From Hyphomicrobium_A sp963782555 (lineage in GTDB: Bacteria > Pseudomonadota > Alphaproteobacteria > Rhizobiales > Hyphomicrobiaceae): a stretch of DNA of 64,000 nt. Positions 36,637-45,970 of the stretch are shown piece by piece. The position numbers and the translations under genes were made by a program. The notes under the pieces are model-generated. The model was not told where the DNA came from. It saw nothing but the letters and a program-made list of their open reading frames with translations, and searched no databases. Numbering within the stretch: position 1 is the first letter of the stretch; each line of letters starts with the position of its first letter. The stretch lies in NCBI GenBank assembly GCA_963782555.1, contig CAWAKB010000005.1, positions 558,001 to 622,000 of the forward strand, read 5' to 3'.

Positions 36637-37635
36637 ATGGCGACAGTTTTTTCCACGCTGGACGTCCAGCCGCGAGAGCGGTTGAGCTATTGGCGCGATA
36701 CCATGGGCATCATCCCTCACGAATTTACGTCGAGCGCCGGCCCCGCCTTCCGTGGCACGGTTCGCAGCGGGATGCTCGACGATCTCTTGGTCTCCGAATT
36801 CTACTGCGATCCTTGCGAGATCCGTTGCAGCGCGCGCAACATTGCGCAGTCTGACTGTGATGATTTCTTGCTGTGCGTTCAGCTCGCCGGCGTGTCGGTT
36901 TTCTCTCAGCTCGAGCGCCAGGCAGTCATCGAGAAGGGCAGCTTCGTTCTGCTCGATCCACGCCGTCCCTTCAGCGTCAGCTACCTGGGAGGCACGAAAT
37001 CCGTCTCTCTGAAGCTTCCTCGCCAGGCCTTCGAGGCGCGGCTGGGCGAAGCGGCGGCGCACTCGATTCGAGTCATGGACGTTTGCCGCCCGCTGGCAAG
37101 TCTGGCGTCGGGCTTTCTGTCCTTGCTGCCCTCACGCATCGAGGCCGTCGAGAGGTCTGCGGCATCGCCGCTGGCCGAGCAAACGCTCGATCTCATCGCC
37201 CTTTCCCTGTCGCTGGAGGCAGATCAGACCGCGACGCTATCCTCCCATCGCACCATCGCCCTATACCGGCTCAAGGCTGCTATCGAGAGCGGACTTTGCG
37301 ATCCCGGGCTTAAGCCTGCTGCTGTGGCCGCCACTGCCGGCATCAGCATACGTTATGCCAACGCCCTCCTGTCCCAAGAGGGCTCGTCAATCGAGCGCTA
37401 TATTCTCCGCCGGCGCTTGGAACGCGTGCGCCGTACGCTGGAGGATCCCAACCAAGCGCACAGGTTGATCAGCGAGATCGCGTTCGCCTGGGGTTTCAGG
37501 GACTTGTCGCATTTCGCCCGGAAGTTCCGGATCGCCTGCGGCTTGACACCGGGCGATTACCGGCGACGCGCCCAAGAGCGCGCCGGCGCGAGCCAACCAA
37601 ATGAAGACGAGGAGAGAGATTGGAGCCGGGTTTGA
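36637..37635 (+). CDS. AraC family regulator, second tandem paralogue
   Basis: A 332-aa protein from the ATG at 36637, aligned with the paralogues (MATVFSTLDVQPRERLSYW); the frame is open to 36613. It has the same two-domain layout as its neighbours. The C-terminal HTH region IRYANALLSQEGSSIERYIL, RRLERVRRTLEDPNQAHRLI and FAWGFRDLSHFARKFRIACG is nearly the same as in the upstream gene at DNA level too. Sensor-half divergence suggests a different ligand but the same or similar operator. Confidence 0.88.
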   Translation: MATVFSTLDVQPRERLSYWRDTMGIIPHEFTSSAGPAFRGTVRSGMLDDLLVSEFYCDPCEIRCSARNIAQSDCDDFLLCVQLAGVSVFSQLERQAVIEKGSFVLLDPRRPFSVSYLGGTKSVSLKLPRQAFEARLGEAAAHSIRVMDVCRPLASLASGFLSLLPSRIEAVERSAASPLAEQTLDLIALSLSLEADQTATLSSHRTIALYRLKAAIESGLCDPGLKPAAVAATAGISIRYANALLSQEGSSIERYILRRRLERVRRTLEDPNQAHRLISEIAFAWGFRDLSHFARKFRIACGLTPGDYRRRAQERAGASQPNEDEERDWSRV

Positions 37636-37714
37636 GGGTCCATCGCGAGCCTTGGATAGAGGGAGGCGCCGCACCGGCGAAAGGGCGGGGAGAGAGATCG
37701 CACGCGAGCTTGAG

Positions 37715-38728
37715 ATGGCGATAAAGTATTCGACGAGTGGCGTTCATCCTCGAGACAGCATCAATTATTGGCTCGAGGTGGCCACGAAGGCGTTCGTCAG
37801 GCATGAGTTTCGCTCGCTCGACCGCTCCTCCTTCCGCGGCAACATTCACGCGGGCTTGCTCGACAGTCTCGGTGTTTCGTTGTTTGAGTGCGATGCCTGT
37901 GGGGTTGATCGCGCGGCTCGCGATGTCGCGCGCGCGGACAGTGACGATATCCTTCTTTGCCTGCAGCTATCGGGAAAAGGGCATTTCAATCAGGAGGGCC
38001 GGCAGACCACCAACGAGGGCGGCAGCTTTCTGCTCATCGACACGCGGCGTCCGTTTTCGATCGTCTTTCCCCAGCGCATACGCTCAATTACCTTCAAGAT
38101 CGCGCGTCAAGGCTTGGAAGCCCGGCTCGGAAACATCACTGGGCTGACCGCGCGGGCGATAGCGTCGGTTGGGTCCGTCGCCGGACTGGCAGCGGGGTTC
38201 CTCTCCATGCTTCCCGCGTGCCTGGACGCGGTCGAGGGGGCGGCTGCTGCCAAGCTTGCCGAGCAGGCGCTCGATATGGTGGCGCTCGCGGTCTCAGCCG
38301 AGCTGGGCCGGGCTGGAGCCAACATTTCCTCTGTGCGTTCCACCGCGCTCTTCCGCTTGAAGTCGGTCATCGAGGCGAACTTGCGTGAGCCGAGCCTGAG
38401 ACCCGCTGCGGCTGCCCGCGCGGCGGGCATAAGCGTCCGCTACGCCAATGCCCTGCTGTCGCAGGAAGGGTCCTCCGTCGAGCGCTAGATCCTGCATCGG
38501 CGGCTGGAACGCTGCCGCCAGGCACTGGAGAATTCGGCGCACGCGCAAAGGATGATCGGCGAGATTGCATTCTCCTGGGGCTTTTCGGACCTGTCGCATT
38601 TCGGCCGGCGCTTTCGTAGTGCCTACGGCTTGGCGCCTGGCGACTATCGCCGGCGCGCCCTGGAGGAGACCGGCCTTGGGGCGGGCGATGCCCGCCTCGC
38701 GCGCGTGCCAGCAAGCACAGCAAAGTGA
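37715..38728 (+). pseudogene. AraC family regulator, third tandem paralogue, with internal stop
   Basis: The frame from the ATG at 37715 (MAIKYSTSGVHPRDSINYW) aligns with both neighbours but meets TAG at 38486, exactly where they have a Tyr codon (SSIERY). Beyond it the same frame continues with clear HTH homology (RRLERCRQALENSAHAQRMI, FSWGFSDLSHFGRRFRSAYG) to a TGA at 38726. A single base change therefore removes most of the second HTH. The intact remainder suggests a recent event, suppression or an error. The DNA is less similar to the other two than they are to each other. Confidence 0.85.
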
Positions 38729-38817
38729 CTTCTCAGGCCCAAAAGACCTAGCTCAATTGCGCGTGCGGGAGCATGCTGGCGCTGGGCGGCCGATGGCGTC
38801 AACCAAGGGAGGATGTC

Positions 38818-39255
38818 GTGGACGGGTTGTCATTGAAGAGCTTAGCGCTCGGTTTCGTGGCGGGCGCCATCGCGGTTGCGACCGCGCACGAGATCATTTC
38901 CTACATTTTGCTGAAGGCCGGGGTGTTTCCACGCGTGCCGTGGTCTATGCAAGCTTCGGCCGTGACGGGCGTGCCGCAGATCGTCAGCGACATGTTCTGG
39001 GGCGGCGTCTGGGGCATCGTCTTCGTGCTGCTCTATGGCCTCATACCCGGCGGCGGCCCGACGGTGAAAGGGTTGATCTTCGGCATCGTTGGTCCGGCCA
39101 TTCTGGGCGTGTTCATCCTGGTGCCGCTGTTCACGGGCCGGTTCCCATTGTTCTTCGGTTTCGACCCAAGGATGGTCGGCTCGGTGCTGCTCATCCTCGC
39201 CGGTTTTGGTGCGACGATGGGCTGGCTTTACGGGTTGATGGATGCTCGCCTTTGA
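38818..39255 (+). CDS. Conserved-looking integral membrane protein
   Basis: About 145 aa from a GTG at 38818, chosen for the AAGGGAGG six bases upstream; an upstream in-frame ATG exists at 38773. Four hydrophobic segments are visible (LALGFVAGAIAVATAHEIIS; GGVWGIVFVLLYGLIPGGG; GLIFGIVGPAILGVFILVP; VGSVLLILAGFGATMGWLY). The family is not recognised. It follows the AraC array by 89 bp on the same strand and is a possible regulatory target. Confidence 0.7.
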   Translation: MDGLSLKSLALGFVAGAIAVATAHEIISYILLKAGVFPRVPWSMQASAVTGVPQIVSDMFWGGVWGIVFVLLYGLIPGGGPTVKGLIFGIVGPAILGVFILVPLFTGRFPLFFGFDPRMVGSVLLILAGFGATMGWLYGLMDARL

Positions 39256-39513
39256 GCGGCGCCTATTCGGGTCGGGCGCAAAGTCGGCAACCGGACGGCC
39301 TCGCCGCAGTCATCTTGGAACAAGCTTACCGATTTGTAAGACGTGCAGAAAGCGGCCGGAATGGCTCATTTCCGTTGCTAAAACCCAAAGTGCCGTAAGC
39401 TGTGACCGCGCCGCCACCTTGTTGTCGGATGGGGCGTGACCTACCCTTTTAGGTGCCCCCGTAGATGTCCCCGTTGTCTGCCAAGACGGGGTTGATGTGG
39501 TCCTGCTTCTTTC

Positions 39514-40191
39514 ATGCGCATCCTTGTTATCGAGGACGACGTCGAGACCGCGGCCTATGTCTCCCATGGCTTTGCGGAGGAGGGACACGTTGCCGAAACG
39601 GTAGCGGACGGCCGCGATGGTCTCTCCCAGGCTATGGGCGAGGAGTACGACATGCTGGTCGTCGATCGCATGTTGCCCGGGCTCGACGGCCTTTCGTTGG
39701 TGAATGCGCTGCGTGCCGCCGGACGACGCCTGCCGGTGCTGTTCCTCACCTCGCTCGGCGGTGTCAACGACCGGGTCGACGGATTGAACGCGGGTGCGGA
39801 CGATTATCTGGTCAAGCCCTTCGCCTTCTCCGAGCTGATGGCGCGCGTCAACGCGCTCGCGCGACGGCCGCCCATGCGGGAGAAGGAGACGGTACTGCGC
39901 GTCGGGAATCTCGAGATGGAACTCGTCACGCGCAAGGTGGCGCGGGGCGGTGTCGTGATCGATGTGCAACCGCGCGAGTTCCGCCTGCTTGAGGTGCTGA
40001 TGCGCAACAAGGGACGCGTGCTGACGCGCACCATGCTGCTTGAGCGGGTCTGGAGCTTCCACTTCGAGCCCAAGACCAGCGTGGTCGAGACGCACATCTC
40101 GCGGCTGCGCAACAAGATCGACCGACCGTTCGGCAAAGAGCTGATCCACACCGTGCGCGGATCCGGCTACACCATGCATGATCACGAATGA
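39514..40191 (+). CDS. OmpR/PhoB family response regulator
   Basis: A 225-aa protein. The receiver has the acidic pair in MRILVIEDDVE, the phosphoacceptor Asp in DMLVVDRMLPGLDGL (about residue 51), Thr/Ser in FLTSLG and Lys in LVKPFAF. The winged helix has DVQPREFRLLEVLMRNKGRV and ETHISRLRNKIDRPFGKELI, in part. Its 3' end overlaps the sensor kinase gene by 14 bp, so the two are co-translated partners. The regulon is unknown. Confidence 0.93.
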   Translation: MRILVIEDDVETAAYVSHGFAEEGHVAETVADGRDGLSQAMGEEYDMLVVDRMLPGLDGLSLVNALRAAGRRLPVLFLTSLGGVNDRVDGLNAGADDYLVKPFAFSELMARVNALARRPPMREKETVLRVGNLEMELVTRKVARGGVVIDVQPREFRLLEVLMRNKGRVLTRTMLLERVWSFHFEPKTSVVETHISRLRNKIDRPFGKELIHTVRGSGYTMHDHE

Positions 40192-41551
40192 CCTGCTGAA
40201 GCGTACCGCAGTTCGGCTCGCGGGGGCGTTCACGCTTCTGTTTGCCGTCTCGGTCGTAGCCCTGGTCGCCGTCCTCTACCTCACGATCGGCGCCGAGCTT
40301 GCCAACAATATTCGCCAGCGGGTCGAGGAGACGAGCAACGCGCTCGTCGCCATCGATCAGGAGCAGGGATTTGATGCGCTCTCTGCGATCGTCGCCAATG
40401 AGGCGAAGTCCGTGCGCGACTTCAACAGCATCTTCCTGCTGCGTCGCGATAACGGCGCCTTTCAAGCGGGGAACGTGCAGAACATTTCGGTATTCGAGGG
40501 GTGGGGCATCCTCGACCGCGCATGGCTGCCTCTGGTGGCGAGCAAGGGCGATCCCGACGATCGGTTCTACGTCGTCTGGAAACCCGTATCGAAGGGGCAC
40601 CTGCTGGTGGGCTGGAGCGATCGCCAGATCCGCGAGGTGCAGCGCATCCTGTTGCACGCTCTGGGCTGGGGATTGGCGATCACGATCGTGCTTGCCATCG
40701 GCTTCGCGGCGCTGTTGGCGCGCCGTGCCCAGCAGCGGATCGACGTTTTCGCGACATCGCTGGAAAAGCTTGGTCAAGGGGAGATCGGCCAGCGCGTTCC
40801 CCTTACGGGGTCGATGGACGATCTCGATCATGTGGCGAGCCAGATCAACGCCATGCTCGATCACCTTCAGACGCTGATCGAGAACGTCAATCAAGCCTCC
40901 TCCGATATCGCGCACGATTTGAAAAAGCCGATCGGGCGCTTGCGCCATCGTTTGGAGCTGGCATTGAAGGGTGCCGTCGACGTGCAGGACTTTCGCGGCC
41001 GGATCAGCGAGAGTCTGGGCGATCTTGACTCGATCGTGGAGACCTTCGAGGCGCTCCTTCGCATCACCCAGATAGAGGCGGGGGGCCGAAAGGTTCGCTT
41101 TTGCAATTTGGATCTCGGCGCCCTGCTGCTCGAGGTCGCCGATATCTACGAGCCGGTCGCCGAGGAGGGCGGAGACTGCCTCGTGTGCTCGGTCCGCAGC
41201 GACAGAGAATCCAAGATCAACGGTGACCCAGAGCTCTTAACCCAGCTGCTCGCCAACTTGATCGAGAATGCCATCCGCCACTCGCCGAAAGGAACGCACA
41301 TCGGCGTCGATCTGCTCGCGCAAGGTAACAGATATGTGGCCGTCGTCTGGGACACCGGACCGGGAATTCCTGCCGAGGAGCGCGAGAAGGTGTTTCGCCG
41401 GCTCTACCGCTTGGAGAAGTCGCGCACCACGCCGGGCTGCGGCCTCGGCCTCAGTCTGGTGGCGGCCATTGCCGAGTTGCACGGCGCCACGGTGAAGCTG
41501 GACGACAACAAGCCTGGGCTTCGCGTCACCGTCTCATTCCCGAAGGCGTAA
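40178..41551 (+). CDS. Sensor histidine kinase
   Basis: A 457-aa protein. The N-terminal membrane helix (about 14-36) is followed by a periplasmic sensor of about 120 residues, a second helix (about 163-186) and HAMP. The dimerisation domain has an unusual H-box, ASSDIAHDLKKPIGRLRHRL, with DLKKP in place of the common ELRTP, like the family that includes PfeS/QseC relatives in alphaproteobacteria. The ATPase has LLANLIENAIRHSPKG, VWDTGPGIPAEEREKVFRRL and GCGLGLSLVAAIAELHG. It pairs with the overlapping upstream regulator. Confidence 0.92.
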   Translation: MITNDLLKRTAVRLAGAFTLLFAVSVVALVAVLYLTIGAELANNIRQRVEETSNALVAIDQEQGFDALSAIVANEAKSVRDFNSIFLLRRDNGAFQAGNVQNISVFEGWGILDRAWLPLVASKGDPDDRFYVVWKPVSKGHLLVGWSDRQIREVQRILLHALGWGLAITIVLAIGFAALLARRAQQRIDVFATSLEKLGQGEIGQRVPLTGSMDDLDHVASQINAMLDHLQTLIENVNQASSDIAHDLKKPIGRLRHRLELALKGAVDVQDFRGRISESLGDLDSIVETFEALLRITQIEAGGRKVRFCNLDLGALLLEVADIYEPVAEEGGDCLVCSVRSDRESKINGDPELLTQLLANLIENAIRHSPKGTHIGVDLLAQGNRYVAVVWDTGPGIPAEEREKVFRRLYRLEKSRTTPGCGLGLSLVAAIAELHGATVKLDDNKPGLRVTVSFPKA

Positions 41552-41562
41552 GGAATCCGGAG

Positions 41563-41601
41563 CGCAAAAGAAAAAGGGTGCAGAGCACGCGGCTCTGCAC
41601 C
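41563..41601 (-). terminator. Rho-independent terminator for the small peptide gene at 41652-41858
   Basis: A perfect 10-bp stem (GGTGCAGAGC with GCTCTGCACC) and a 5-nt loop, followed on the minus strand by CTTTTTCTTTT. It lies 50 bp downstream of that gene's stop and between it and the kinase gene. Confidence 0.85.
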
Positions 41602-41651
41602 AGTCGGGGAAGAGGCTTCACTGAAGATTGGCTTGCGCAACGTGAGGGGGG

Positions 41652-41858
41652 TCACCACCAATAGCGGCAATGGCGGTGGTGATGGCGCCACCAGCAGCGG
41701 CGGTGACGCCAGCGGACCTTGCTGACGAGACTTGAAGCGTGCGTCGACGCGATCAGATGGTTTCCCGCGCCAGTAAGCGTCGCGGCTTGCCCGACGCCGC
41801 AAGAAAGGCACACGAAGGCGGCGCCGGCGATCAGCGACAGAGGAACAAAGCGTTTCAT
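41652..41858 (-). CDS. Small secreted peptide with His/Trp/Arg-rich tail
   Basis: A 68-aa protein from the ATG at 41858, with GGAGTTCCT just upstream; the longer open frame is not protein-like. The signal peptide is MKRFVPLSLIAGAAFVCLS and more, ending near GQAAT. The mature C-terminus is unusual: WRHRRCWWRHHHRHCRYWW with two Cys. This could bind metal or haem, but that is inference. It is followed by a strong terminator and preceded on the same strand by another small secreted peptide gene. Confidence 0.7.
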   Translation of the reverse strand: MKRFVPLSLIAGAAFVCLSCGVGQAATLTGAGNHLIASTHASSLVSKVRWRHRRCWWRHHHRHCRYWW

Positions 41859-41965
41859 AGGAACTCCAGAGTGTTCAGCGCAGCTTCGCGCAAACGCGTG
41901 CGACCGACGATGCGTGAGGGGCGTGACACGGCGGGTCCGAAGACCCGCCGGCAAAAGGTTGGTTA

Positions 41966-42127
41966 TTACTTCTTCACGCACTTGGACGTGCTGTCGTCCC
42001 ACTTCATGTTCGTCATCTTTTCGCAGGCAGCCTTGGTCTTTGGTGCGCTCTTGGCCTCCGCGATGGGGGCAGCAAGTCCGAACAGCAGGCCGGCAAGAAT
42101 GGCGGTGCTCACAATCTTCTTAGACAT
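41966..42127 (-). CDS. Very small secreted peptide
   Basis: A 53-aa protein from the ATG at 42127, with GGAGAGTTCCGC as ribosome site. The signal peptide (MSKKIVSTAILAGLLFGLAA, then PIAEAKS) is followed by about 29 residues with two Cys (AACEKMTNMKWDDSTSKCVKK, in part), which may form one disulfide. The family is not recognised. It lies 107 bp upstream of the His/Trp-rich peptide gene on the same strand. Confidence 0.7.
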   Translation of the reverse strand: MSKKIVSTAILAGLLFGLAAPIAEAKSAPKTKAACEKMTNMKWDDSTSKCVKK

Positions 42128-42335
42128 GCGGAACTCTCCATCTTATGTCCGGGTGTCGTTTGATCACCCGGGCGCGGAGACTGCTCCGCCTTTCTTGCCG
42201 TCACTTCGCCGCCGGTATACGGATCGGTAAGGAGGCAGAGCGGCGAAAAACGCAATTATAACAATAATTTGCCATAACCTTCGGATCTGCCGGGCGCGTG
42301 CTCCGCAAGGCCTTGGCAAAGCTACAAGAAGGCGC

Positions 42336-43718
42336 TCATCCGTCCCCGTCCGAGCCCACGCTGATCGTCAGCGTGTAGTCGCCAGCAGCGCTCGCATAGT
42401 AATCGCGCACACGCACATAATAGGTCGTGTCCGGCTTGACTTTGAACGCGTAGCTCGTGTCGCCGCCGGCGGTCGTGTTGCTCTTGCTGCCGACCAGCGC
42501 CTTGCTGGAATCGTAGACGGCGACCTCGGGCTGCAGCGTCGTCGAGCGGTTCTGCACCGCGGCGCGCAGCATGCCTTCCTTGTCACCCGACCTCACCGCA
42601 AAGTAGTCGATGTCGCTCTTGTCCATGATGCCGGCGGCGATGGGCTTGCCGACCGAGACCTCGGCAGCGTGCAGGACGTCGTCGTTGGGCTCGTGCGCGT
42701 CATAGGCTTTCATCGCCACGACGCGCATGAGATACACGCCGACCGTGTTCCCATAGTAGTTGCTGACGCGCACGAGGTAGGTGGTGGCGGGGGGCGCGAC
42801 CAACGCGTAGGCGACGTCGGCCCCCGGCGTCGTCTTGTGTACCTCGCCATGGCTCGTCTTCTCGGCATCGAACAGCTCGAGCCGCGGCTCGAGCGTCGTG
42901 GAGCGGTTCTGCAACTCGATGCGGATCCGGTCGCGATACGTCTCAGGTGTGGTGAAGGCGAAGTAGTCGGCATCCTTGGGTGCGCCGACCGAGCCGGTGA
43001 TCCAGGTGTCGAGCGCGATCTCGTTGGTGGTGAGCCCGTCGTCGTTGGGCTCGCTCTCCTGCGCCTTGACCGTCACGTGCCGCGGCGGCATTGCCTTCAA
43101 GGTCTCGAGCGCCTGTTCCTTGCGCACGGCGACGACGTTCTGGTTGAAGGCGCGAGAGATCTCTTTGGCCGCCGCGACCTCGCTGTCGATTTTCTCCTTG
43201 ATCGGCGCCGGCGGCGGTGTGGCGTGAGCAGCAATCGAGCTGGTCGTAATGCCCTCCTTGACGGCCTTGCGCACCAGGTCCGCGATGTCCGCCAGCCGCG
43301 CCTCGTAGGCGCGCGCGCTGCCTTTGCACTGTAGGAACTGCTCAGGGTTGAGCCGGCCGGCATCGAGCACGGTGCAGCAGGTCTTGAGGTTCAGCGCCGC
43401 CATCTGCGCGCGCTCGTCGAGGTCTGTGAGCTGCTCGCGACCAAGCTGCAGCTCACCCTCCGTCTTCAGGAAGCTGATGCGCGTTTTCAGGCCGACGGAG
43501 GTCTGCTGATAGACCGCCTCGCACGGTGAGATCTTTCCCTTGGCGAGGTCGTAGCCGAGATAGACGACCGTGATGAGCGCGAGCGCTGCTCCCATCGCGC
43601 CAATCGAAACAATAGAACGGGGAAGCGCGTGCAGCTCGCCCCGTATCCGCCGCCACAGCTTGCGCATTGGCTTCGACTGGGCCGGATCGTCCTTGGGGTC
43701 GTCTTGGGCATCGCTCAT
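42336..43718 (-). CDS. Membrane-anchored protein with two PPC domains
   Basis: A 460-aa protein from the ATG at 43718; an ATG at 43733 is an alternative. One transmembrane helix (about 35-56) is followed by a helical, coiled-coil-like region (about 60-210). Two pre-peptidase C-terminal-type beta-sandwiches follow, each opening with an EPNDD motif (SEPNDDGLTTNEI; HEPNDDVLHAAEV) and containing IDYFAV or ADYFAF, QNRSTTL and TYLVRV or TYYVRV. PPC domains usually accompany secreted peptidases; no peptidase domain is present, so a binding role is likelier. Confidence 0.82.
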   Translation of the reverse strand: MSDAQDDPKDDPAQSKPMRKLWRRIRGELHALPRSIVSIGAMGAALALITVVYLGYDLAKGKISPCEAVYQQTSVGLKTRISFLKTEGELQLGREQLTDLDERAQMAALNLKTCCTVLDAGRLNPEQFLQCKGSARAYEARLADIADLVRKAVKEGITTSSIAAHATPPPAPIKEKIDSEVAAAKEISRAFNQNVVAVRKEQALETLKAMPPRHVTVKAQESEPNDDGLTTNEIALDTWITGSVGAPKDADYFAFTTPETYRDRIRIELQNRSTTLEPRLELFDAEKTSHGEVHKTTPGADVAYALVAPPATTYLVRVSNYYGNTVGVYLMRVVAMKAYDAHEPNDDVLHAAEVSVGKPIAAGIMDKSDIDYFAVRSGDKEGMLRAAVQNRSTTLQPEVAVYDSSKALVGSKSNTTAGGDTSYAFKVKPDTTYYVRVRDYYASAAGDYTLTISVGSDGDG

Positions 43719-43824
43719 GGGGCCGCCTCCCACTCCGCATGGTGTCCCAAAAGGAGCGTCGATATCCGGACCCTGTCAATCGATGAGCGGCATTGGCGGT
43801 GATTGACTGGTGATAACCCGAGCC

Positions 43825-44778
43825 TCAGCTCAGATGTCGTCGCCGGTGCTCACGCGGAGCGCAGCCGAAGGCCGCCTTGAAGCGGCGGTTGAAGTGCGAC
43901 ATGTCGGAGAAACCCCACCCATAGGCGATCTCGCTAATGGTGCGATGGAGTTGGCGGGGGTCTTCCAGTGCGCGGCGGCAGCGCTCCAGGCGTCGGCGCA
44001 CGATGAAGCGCTCGAGCGACGTTCCCTGTTGCGACAACAGATGGTTGGCATAACGTACGCTGATGTTGGCAGCGGCGGCAGCCGTGGAGGGATCGAGTGC
44101 AGGGTCCTTCAGGCGGCTTTCGATCGCCATGCGCAGGCGCAGGAGTGCAACCGCACGTCCAGAAGACAAGGCCGGCTCACCGTTGCCGGCCTCTGTCGCG
44201 AGCGCGAGGGCAGCGACGTCGAGCACGTGCTCGGCGACCTGCAACTTCGCGGCCGGCTGCAGAGCGTCGACGTGGTCGGGGATCATTTTGATGTAATCCG
44301 ATGCGAGGCCGCTGACGCCGTCGGTGCGACGTATGGCGCACGCTGTGAGCTGTGAGCTCGCCGGGAGCCGCGCCTTCAACGAGCGGTGGGGGATTTTGAT
44401 GGTGATCTGCTTGCGGTGCTCGTAGCGGCAGAGGAAGGGGCGCTGCGCGTCGAGCAGCGCGAGGTCGCCAGGGTGGATGACGGTCTCGCGGCCGTCCTGG
44501 ATGAACGTGGCGCTGCCCGCGAGCTGCAAGTAGAGCAAGAAGACATTGTCCTCGCCGTGCGCGATCGCACGCTTCGTGTGCTCCACGGACTCCAATCCAA
44601 GGCTCTCAATGCTCATGACGCTGAGGTCACCGAGCGGGGCGCGAAGCATCGTCGCGTCAAACGCAGATGGTGTCTTCACCCGACATTGGTGGTCGACGAT
44701 GGCCCGGCCCGCGACGTCCAACCAATAGGCGACGCGGTCGCGCGGGTGAATGTCTGACATCGCAAGGACCACGTCCAT
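43825..44778 (-). CDS. AraC family regulator, fourth paralogue
   Basis: A 317-aa protein of the same AraC_binding_2 plus HTH layout as the array at 35.6-38.7 kb (MSDIHPRDRVAYW; VFLLYLQLAGSATFIQDGRE; IRYANHLLSQQGTS is here VRYANHLLSQQGTSLERFIV). The HTH RRLERCRRALEDPRQLHRTI and YGWGFSDMSHFNRRFKAAFG are intact. It is separated from the array by the two-component and PPC genes and is on the other strand. Confidence 0.87.
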   Translation of the reverse strand: MDVVLAMSDIHPRDRVAYWLDVAGRAIVDHQCRVKTPSAFDATMLRAPLGDLSVMSIESLGLESVEHTKRAIAHGEDNVFLLYLQLAGSATFIQDGRETVIHPGDLALLDAQRPFLCRYEHRKQITIKIPHRSLKARLPASSQLTACAIRRTDGVSGLASDYIKMIPDHVDALQPAAKLQVAEHVLDVAALALATEAGNGEPALSSGRAVALLRLRMAIESRLKDPALDPSTAAAAANISVRYANHLLSQQGTSLERFIVRRRLERCRRALEDPRQLHRTISEIAYGWGFSDMSHFNRRFKAAFGCAPREHRRRHLS

Positions 44779-44984
44779 GAGCGCCCCTGGTGCTCCCCGG
44801 TCAGCCGGCCAGAAGGCATTCGGCGCAATTGCGATGCGTAAACATGACTATTTCTAGCAAGATACGGCGACGCCCGCCAGGGAATGAGCCGGGCGCTTCA
44901 TTAGCAATACAATCACCGGTTGCAATTTGAGTAGCCTTCGCGCATCGCGTGCCCAAAAGCTCGTTAGCCGCAGCGGGATCTGTG

Positions 44985-45899
44985 CTAGCTCCAGCGGCGG
45001 TTCGACCACATCCACTGCTCTGGAGCTTCCCTGATCCACGCCTCGAACTGCTGCTGCATGTGGATAAGCGTCCAGCGGATGTCCTCGGCCTGGTTGGCCG
45101 TGCGCGGGACACGTAGCTCTTTGAGCTCGATCTCGAAGCGGCTCGAGGTGCCAATGCGCTTGCAGCGCGACAGCCAGATGCGCGCACCGACGCGTCTGGC
45201 GATCATGACGCCGATCGCCTGCGTCTTCGCCTCTTTGCCGAAGAAGGGCACCGGCAGGCCCGTGCGGTCGTAGAGATCGCATACGAGCCCAAGCCTTCCG
45301 CCGCGGCGCACGAAGTCCATGACCGCGCGCGCGGTTTTCTGGTCGTCGCCGTGCTCGCCCACCTTGCCGCGGCCGAACAGACCGTCGGGATAAAGATCCT
45401 TGCGCTGGTAGCGCAGGTAGCGATCGACATAGGGGTTCGTCACCGAGCGGTAGACGGCGGCAGGGTTGGCGCCCGCCCAGGTGAAGGGAAGGATCGCTAA
45501 TTCCCAGTTGCCCATGTGCAGGCTGATGCCGACTGCGGGCCCGAGTTTGTCCTTGTAGCGGGAAAAAATGTTCTGACTGACGATGTCGACGCGCTCTGGC
45601 TCCTTCAGGAAGCGGTCGATGCGCATCGTTTCCACCATGATGCGGCCGAGGTTCTCCCAGTGCTTGAGCGCGATCGCGAGCCGCTCCGCCTCGCTCTTTT
45701 CGGGAAAGGCGATGGCGAGGTTGTCGAGGGCGCGCTGGTGGCGCTTGGGATTGATGATCGGCGCCAAGTGCCGCCAAGCGAAGGCGGAGGCGTTTGTGGC
45801 CGCCTGCAACGGCAGCGCGCGGAAGATGCCGGCGACGAGGCGAAGCACGCCGTATTCCAGGCGAAACTGCAGGTCGCGGAGCCAGGGGGCGGTCTTCAT
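44985..45899 (-). CDS. Lipid A biosynthesis acyltransferase, LpxL/HtrB family
   Basis: A 304-aa protein from the ATG at 45899. The N-terminal region RDLQFRLEYGVLRLVAGIFR is amphipathic and membrane-associating. The catalytic H-x4-E motif is ISLHMGNWELAIL (about residue 128), followed by VYRSVTNPYVDRYLRYQR and GLVCDLYDRTGLPVPFFGKE. Such enzymes add secondary acyl chains to lipid A at the inner membrane. It lies 71 bp after the UbiH-type gene on the same strand and could be co-transcribed. Confidence 0.88.
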   Translation of the reverse strand: MKTAPWLRDLQFRLEYGVLRLVAGIFRALPLQAATNASAFAWRHLAPIINPKRHQRALDNLAIAFPEKSEAERLAIALKHWENLGRIMVETMRIDRFLKEPERVDIVSQNIFSRYKDKLGPAVGISLHMGNWELAILPFTWAGANPAAVYRSVTNPYVDRYLRYQRKDLYPDGLFGRGKVGEHGDDQKTARAVMDFVRRGGRLGLVCDLYDRTGLPVPFFGKEAKTQAIGVMIARRVGARIWLSRCKRIGTSSRFEIELKELRVPRTANQAEDIRWTLIHMQQQFEAWIREAPEQWMWSNRRWS

Positions 45900-45970
45900 C
45901 GGCCGGCCAGGATGCTTTCGAGTTCGCGGGCGGCGGTCGGCCGGGTGATGCCAACGGGCCAGTGTGGGCG

